A stretch of 9,879 nt of DNA from NCBI GenBank assembly GCA_003354225.1, contig PIVH01000033.1, positions 1 to 9,879 of the forward strand, given 5' to 3'. Within the stretch, counting starts at the first letter, position 1. Every line of letters begins with the position of its first letter. This document shows, piece after piece, positions 8,301 through 9,879 of this stretch. This DNA comes from Globobulimina sp. (Eukaryota; Foraminifera; Rotaliida). Below the pieces are notes generated by a model. The model was not told where the DNA came from. It worked only from the letters and a program-made list of their open reading frames with translations, and ran no database searches. A program made the position numbers and the translations under genes.

Positions 8301-8530
8301 ATACCAAACCCCACCAACAACCCTTTAATATGATTGCAGATATCCTAGCAAATATTGGCCGACAACACCCCTACAATTCTAATGTAATCACCACAAACTA
8401 TAATTCAATCAGATATGCAAAATATAAATCATTCCTCTATCCTCAGGGTATCATACCCAATGACCTTTACTCTCTCGCCGGGATGTTCAAGCAATCGGTG
8501 AGTATGGAGCCAGACTTAGATCCTGGCTGA
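2351..8530 (+). CDS. Retrotransposon ORF2 polyprotein: endonuclease, reverse transcriptase, zinc finger, RNase H
   Basis: This 2059-residue protein would drive target-primed reverse transcription in the nucleus. Order of parts: hydrophobic N-terminus (about 26-107); basic unknown region (about 110-448); APE-like endonuclease (449-692); linker with an acidic section (about 895-1032); reverse transcriptase (about 1033-1460) with motif A D1178/D1184, motif B G1235-S1240 and YADD at 1279-1282; CCHC motif (C1702, C1705, H1716, C1721); RNase H (about 1869-2005). The start at 2351 is the first ATG after an in-frame TGA at 2336-2338 and lies five bases past the ORF1 stop, which suggests coupled reinitiation. 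A second in-frame ATG is at residue 25, and the next only at residue 188 (2912). The protein is longer than common LINE ORF2s (about 900-1500 residues), through the N-terminal extension and two internal inserts. The sense strand is A-rich and G-poor, with frequent ATA and AGA codons. No stop or frameshift is seen. Function is clear; the true N-terminus is uncertain. Confidence 0.95.
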   Translation: MFSCPNNGCISPIVINYYNLRLIPMPSYLCFVVLLLYLYQIKCIHTAISSLFSLFICTANFSFFSYPLIINHLFSLFLTNTTSFFSNLLPLFTIFFLFLSHFSSSFFDNTFIDLHNVNIVTTNALNHSPYFKLHSKPILVLITLKIKHRQNSSDQKQFRSALDTLQNNRFYLGIKTTYSIHNYFNHYMNVIQTECVTGYMISTKDHKHTQSLYRFIERYQHRLRKIYRYLKIIMDKSLRWITVRMPQHRYHPIKSYIINHFPSHIPIRFKKIPYLNETAELTLYRQLHAFSKSPAKVLALYDFILKNNYVENDVILKQAVANNNYHIKWFVPTDKKVHDIRNHWQGTHNSLNVNIHSANRDNWINNQKNNAVISLNQIFKQAVNKYHTTNTQLRNYKNYLINKVIQGHVNNAAQSDHDIPDIILKYPFMQIYAPSIEPITSTQIKLKSMKIGFMNINGSAKTKINQMHPYMQQLVTHHKLDIILLIDTRTKHRPNWRLPGYKLMAHKAPIATNNLQNVGGILIYYRYNLKNKINLIKKTRGHNTAWISVKIKNQIKPTYIAINYTRTYKPNLSDRSLKFYNSLTDDINNYKSQCHNMYVIGDFNARMGSLTMDHNTNGHYRYMKMMLDRTNLKIANPQFAPKFLTCLAKGAQNSGGSIIDYVITNKLSSIKSMHVDTHPVFMDHRPVVFTLNNTKCETTTIDKHLILRTGAPNTALIKIHDKIIKKSTKYLKQFTENINQPRNKNERQFISHITSITTAYILHLASIKAFGLADFNTMNKWATLSRKQITLNIKQRLLMNTNNNTNAGKELMAAAEAEYIQNKQNTLTQNTIKFSNLNHSNKLKTFKTYNKNKDFILDEPFLHYNNTIMDKNEALSQFFCKINGPIDDPNDNPHIQNINDFQNALNMPSNNHLTFIPQIPTDDLKITHETSPIPTITNIEMNVDYKEEEDVLQTPHYDPNYVPITQPIMNELYALEHSDQTYNSDDDVILDMTSQTLHSPLTCTNLTEEDEKKETEDAPNCQNTPKTNKKAKYRSIELAISYANQNSAPGYDGIKSVHLKTNGNSINELLCTMFNVWNKSFFIPYYWRLGTVIPILKTKEGNTPNQYRPITLLPIIFKTYERLILWEMSIKHKFRRNLHTLQGGNRSRRGVPEQIGCINLIAETAKMREIPLYCALLDIRKAFDTVWRKGLLFKLNKQFKIPLNLCKIIQAIYDNTQSAIRDIPFITNKFMLHNGVLQGSVLSPVLYAAFLNDLIEELQNSKCGAASPDPNELIACTLYADDIILTANKISHLNKLLKICQNHSNHWKYRFNNKKSKTIIYNDNTLNNNNINTYNINDIMLINHEYHNINAINNNKPAPMILIQKPINHKVLAININNTLQSYDTDEIPQKHLQRFIDHIKFYDDISNKPYPIMWDNIRYDRDFAPSVMHLKLRLNGESLHCTTFIRYLGAMLCSYDCSNLVSTEYTNAAFLKKLDSKAHILSTLDFNHIYISLADKIRILKTFYLVYTEIFAQILDCDKIKLKQATDKQLKTIRIQTKIKDFVPAQLYLWAGIPTPYERWVSLKISFYWKLIKGGNISMMHQWAKLPHIHHHKLFKQYIDLKNKWLPPVRQTTNNRITWTNPFDSVTHSHELKPLIVKNQHIQIINNLNHYHPIKILNHVTDNYKPMNSYELNELADYVKNNMITVYREIFYNFNTKNNYCHLCHTRTNIPIEYHLAVLCPNLNTLRHEYWNHASAIFAKSGAAINKIHHHLYMQRLIEMCENVNTQKAQFWKILCGANIYNTDTNNFTYIHKQININTNKHTLYREVISQTHRWLSHTLDINNGNSTIRRIRSKHNLVPSKMIIFHTRNDNFHEWRYYQHKINSNDLIIATDSSRDPQTNTAGIGICIIDRNKIHCFTQPIGPQSNHYGELYAIHKSQFLLNYCKIDTSNRRILIFTDSLFNFLPLIITPKNPNNKPLSILFKNTQNYIKRKQIILWKVKSHTKPHQQPFNMIADILANIGRQHPYNSNVITTNYNSIRYAKYKSFLYPQGIIPNDLYSLAGMFKQSVSMEPDLDPG
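2426..2671 (+). other. Pyrimidine-rich tract encoding hydrophobic ORF2 residues 26-107
   Basis: The + strand here is dominated by T with C, and has repeated runs of six or seven T, in contrast to the A-rich sequence downstream. In the ORF2 frame it reads as a chain of Leu, Phe, Ser and Ile that looks like two or three membrane-spanning segments. Either ORF2 really begins with a membrane-like region, or this is untranslated inter-ORF DNA that is open because A-poor sequence contains few stop codons. In the second case translation would start further in, for example at the ATG at 2912. Confidence 0.6.
3695..4426 (+). other. APE-like (EEP) endonuclease domain of ORF2
   Basis: The domain opens with IGFMNINGS (N455 and N457 near the metal site). 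It continues through IDTRT around D487, the position usually held by the catalytic Glu, then VIGDFNAR (G601-D602-F603-N604), SIIDYVITN with D660, and DHRPVVF with D683 and H684 as the terminal catalytic pair. This order is that of apurinic-endonuclease-type nickases, which cut one strand of the target DNA to prime reverse transcription in LINEs. All main motifs are present except for the conservative Glu-to-Asp change. Confidence 0.92.
5447..6730 (+). other. Reverse transcriptase domain of ORF2
   Basis: The non-LTR motif series is complete. It comprises SAPGYDGI (A1048-G1053), YRPITLLP, LDIRKAFDTVW (motif A, catalytic D1178), GVLQGSVLSP (motif B, 1235-1244), TLYADDIIL (motif C, catalytic D1281 and D1282) and KKSKTII (motif D, 1314-1320), then RYLGAML (1447-1453). 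It copies element RNA from the nicked target. The distance between the motif D Lys and RYLG is about 130 residues; typical LINEs have a much shorter gap, so an Asn-rich insert sits here. Confidence 0.97.
7454..7513 (+). other. CCHC zinc-finger motif of ORF2
   Basis: C1702-X2-C1705-X10-H1716-X4-C1721 is followed by Pro and then, after a short gap, a Trp. This pattern matches the Cys/His motif found C-terminal to the reverse transcriptase in many LINEs and the zf-RVT motif of plant L1-like proteins. It is thought to help bind nucleic acid. It lies between the reverse transcriptase and RNase H. Confidence 0.8.
7955..8365 (+). other. RNase H domain of ORF2
   Basis: The four catalytic acidic residues are in the expected order and context: D1874 in ATDSS, E1912 in YGELYAI, D1940 in FTDSLF and D1997 in NMIADILAN. 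H1984 in VKSHTKP matches the flexible-loop His of RNase H1-type enzymes. The domain would degrade the RNA strand of RNA-DNA hybrids made during reverse transcription. It sits about 55 residues from the C-terminus. Confidence 0.9.
8508..8528 (+). other. Small stem-loop at the ORF2 stop codon
   Basis: AGCCAG (8508-8513) can pair with CTGGCT (8523-8528) around a nine-base loop, and the stem runs into the TGA stop at 8528-8530. Some LINEs use a 3' RNA hairpin for recognition by their reverse transcriptase. With only six pairs this may be chance. Confidence 0.3.
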
Positions 8531-8676
8531 ATGTTCCCCCACTACTACAAAAGAAGTGTTTAGAAGTGTGAACCTAAAAAGTCAAATATGTTATTTGTTC
8601 TCAAATGGTAATAATATAAAAAATAAGAGAAAAAGTGATTAAATGGTAAGATTTTTGTGGGTAAAATTGGTTATAA
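8531..8676. other. Element 3' UTR and junction with flanking DNA; intergenic between convergent genes
   Basis: These 146 bases separate the ORF2 stop from the sulfotransferase stop. The left part has AGAAGTGT twice, at 8552-8559 and 8562-8569. The 9-mer AAATGGTAA occurs at 8603-8611 and 8641-8649, flanking an A-rich stretch. No clean poly(A) tail and no canonical AATAAA are visible on the + strand. The transposon end and the 3' end of the - strand gene both fall here, but I cannot separate them. Confidence 0.6.
8552..8569. repeat. Two-copy 8-bp direct repeat AGAAGTGT
   Basis: Two identical copies of AGAAGTGT start ten bases apart, just after the ORF2 stop. Short tandem units are common at LINE 3' ends, but two copies are weak evidence. 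Confidence 0.4.
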
Positions 8677-9627
8677 TTACTTTTGCAGTTTAATTTCAGT
8701 TTTGTTCCGTTTTTTTTTGTCTTGGCGTTTGAGCCATTTGTTTGGATTTTTATGTGGCCATTCCGTGATATCACAATGCAAAAAATGCGATACTTTGTCC
8801 AGATCCCCATTCTCAATGTCAAATTGGATGAATTTTGCTTGTGATTGCTTCTCAAAGTATGAGCTAACATTGTTATAATGATTGGAGATCCACAGTTTAA
8901 ATTCGCTATCATCAGCACCATGTCCTTTGGGCAGATTCGGGATATCAAAATGGGTCAATCTCCATCGATAGTTTGATGAGCTGTTCCTTGGTAACCACGG
9001 AGGCCAATGGCTAAATGATCGCATGTGATTGCTGAAATTCCTATAATTCAAAATAAAATATGAATCATTGTATTGTTGATAGAACAATTTATACCAACTA
9101 ATTTGAGGCCAAATACATCGAGATTGCCGCATGCAAATATCCATTTGGGTAAAAGCATTATATTCATCATTGAAATAATACAATAAAGGCCTATTATTTT
9201 CAAATGCTTTTTTAATCAAAACACCAGCCATATACAAAAGTGTCGTGCGAGTTAAATTTATACTTTTATTGGTATTGGCATTGTTGGTTTCCGTTTCATC
9301 CAAATACCAAATTGGTTTTATATTACGCACTCCCCAATGAACAGAGTTGCATCCTATGTTTTGAAATAATGAGTGGAATGTACTTGTTCCTGCTTTCGGT
9401 AAACCCAACAAAATGATTTTTTTGCTATTGTTTTGATCACAGACACATTGTTCATTTACTTCATTAATATTTGGTGCATCATATGATTTTTGATTCGAAA
9501 GTTTCAAATGATTCATCACTTGAGACGATACCGAAAAGTATGGAAGTAAACCAATGTTGATCAGCAATAGTATTATGATCATAATAATGGTCACCAGAAA
9601 ACGTGATAGTTTATTTGTTCCTGTCAT
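8677..9627 (-). CDS. Sulfotransferase family protein, type II membrane (Golgi-type)
   Basis: The 316-residue product probably transfers sulfate from PAPS to an acceptor in the Golgi lumen; the acceptor is unknown. Residues 10-31 form one strongly hydrophobic segment after a short N-terminus with a few basic residues, typical of a type II signal anchor, followed by a stem. GLPKAGTST (75-83) is the 5'-phosphosulfate P-loop. R196 with S204, in NYRNFSNHMRSF, fits the 3'-phosphate site. The segment around 267-282 (FIQFDIENG and after) resembles the late conserved part of Sulfotransfer-type proteins. Several N-glycosylation sequons (for example N120, N124, N187, N197, N253) agree with a luminal domain. 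The C-terminus is Lys-rich. The length is normal for the family, and no break or intron is seen. The ATG at 9627 is chosen because it precedes the anchor directly. It converges on the retrotransposon, with 146 bases between the stops, and is probably a host gene. The fold call is good; the exact subfamily is uncertain. Confidence 0.85.
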   Translation of the reverse strand: MTGTNKLSRFLVTIIMIIILLLINIGLLPYFSVSSQVMNHLKLSNQKSYDAPNINEVNEQCVCDQNNSKKIILLGLPKAGTSTFHSLFQNIGCNSVHWGVRNIKPIWYLDETETNNANTNKSINLTRTTLLYMAGVLIKKAFENNRPLLYYFNDEYNAFTQMDICMRQSRCIWPQISWYKLFYQQYNDSYFILNYRNFSNHMRSFSHWPPWLPRNSSSNYRWRLTHFDIPNLPKGHGADDSEFKLWISNHYNNVSSYFEKQSQAKFIQFDIENGDLDKVSHFLHCDITEWPHKNPNKWLKRQDKKKRNKTEIKLQK

Positions 9628-9879
9628 TAATATTGTGACTCTAGATTAAAAATAGTGTGAGTTTGAACTTAAATATTTATGCTGCAAACACAATTTCTCA
9701 GTGTTATTGTATCATTTATACATTGGAATCAGAATTTGCTGAAGTTCACAATGTTTCACATAACTCAATCTTTTATCGTTTTTGTCCGATAGTTGATTTA
9801 TATCCGCAGATATTTCATTTTTCATTTGAGAATCAGATAATCAATAATATGGAAAGAATAAATTTTGTGGAGGATCATC
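9628..9879. other. Upstream region of the sulfotransferase gene
   Basis: This AT-rich, non-coding stretch lies 5' of the - strand gene. On the - strand ATAAATATTTAAG (9668-9680) lies about 40-50 bases before the ATG and could serve as a TATA-like element, but such strings are common at this base composition. On the + strand an ATG at 9849 is followed by nine open codons to the window edge, a possible start of a divergent gene that cannot be judged. Confidence 0.35.

Larger units (their letters stand above)
1..8640 (+). mobile_element. Non-LTR (LINE-type) retrotransposon, two ORFs, 5' end outside window, 3' boundary approximate
   Basis: Two long + strand open frames lie five bases apart. The second encodes an APE-like endonuclease, a reverse transcriptase, a CCHC motif and an RNase H domain, which together define an autonomous non-LTR retrotransposon. 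No long terminal repeats, integrase or protease are seen, which argues against LTR elements. The left end is missing because ORF1 is open to base 3. The right end must lie between the ORF2 stop at 8530 and the convergent gene that ends at 8677. I place it near 8640, after an A-rich stretch, but this is a guess. Both frames are uninterrupted, which suggests a recent or still functional copy. RNase H-bearing clades include I, Tad1, Ingi, LOA and plant L1-like elements, and I cannot assign this element to one. The identity as a LINE is firm; boundaries and clade are not. Confidence 0.93.

Noticed and set aside
8496-8505. Splice-donor-like GGTGAGTAT near the ORF2 end
   Set aside because: It lies in an open frame just before the stop, no acceptor or downstream exon is apparent, and no other intron is seen in the window.
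8601-8948. Alternative - strand frame of 115 codons and + strand frame of 73 codons over the sulfotransferase 3' part
   Set aside because: Both overlap the gene with clear sulfotransferase motifs and show no domain of their own.
1-9743. TTGCTGAAG at 1-9 and again at 9735-9743
   Set aside because: A 9-mer shared over about 9.7 kb is expected by chance about as often as not in a window this size, and the copies do not flank the element, since ORF1 is open at the left edge and the sulfotransferase gene lies between.
9849-9879. Possible start of a + strand gene
   Set aside because: Only ten codons are visible before the window ends, too few to support a gene call.

Overview
The window is eukaryotic, AT-rich DNA read with the standard genetic code and shows no introns. 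Most of it is the coding part of one non-LTR (LINE-type) retrotransposon on the + strand. A separate, intronless sulfotransferase-like gene lies convergently on the - strand at the right end. Nothing in the sequence fixes the species. The A/N/K/I-rich proteins, compact spacing and absence of introns suggest a single-celled eukaryote or another compact AT-rich genome, but this is inference.

Region 1 (1-2345) is a large open frame, called ORF1 here. It is already open at the left edge, so its true start probably lies outside the window. I do not recognise its fold. It has two Cys/His clusters and a 48-residue Asp-rich tail. Five bases after its stop, in a different frame, an ATG opens ORF2 (2351-8530, 2059 residues). 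In order, ORF2 carries: a hydrophobic, T-rich-encoded N-terminus; a ~340-residue basic stretch of unknown function; an APE-like endonuclease; a long linker with an acidic part; a reverse transcriptase with a YADD active site and a ~110-residue insert before the YLG motif; a CCHC zinc-finger motif; and an RNase H domain with all four acidic residues. There are no internal stops or frameshifts, so the copy looks coding-competent.

Region 2 (8531-8676) is the element's 3' untranslated end and its junction with flanking DNA. It holds short direct repeats and an A-rich stretch. The exact 3' boundary and the target-site duplication cannot be fixed, because the 5' end is outside the window.

Region 3 (8677-9627, - strand) encodes a 316-residue type II membrane protein with a PAPS-binding P-loop, most likely a Golgi-type sulfotransferase. 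Its upstream region (9628-9879) is AT-rich, with a weak TATA-like stretch. An ATG at 9849 could begin another gene, but only 31 bases of it are visible.

By analogy with known LINEs, ORF1 would bind element RNA. ORF2 would nick the target (endonuclease), copy the RNA at the nick (reverse transcriptase) and possibly remove the RNA strand (RNase H). The sulfotransferase is probably a resident host gene unrelated to the element.
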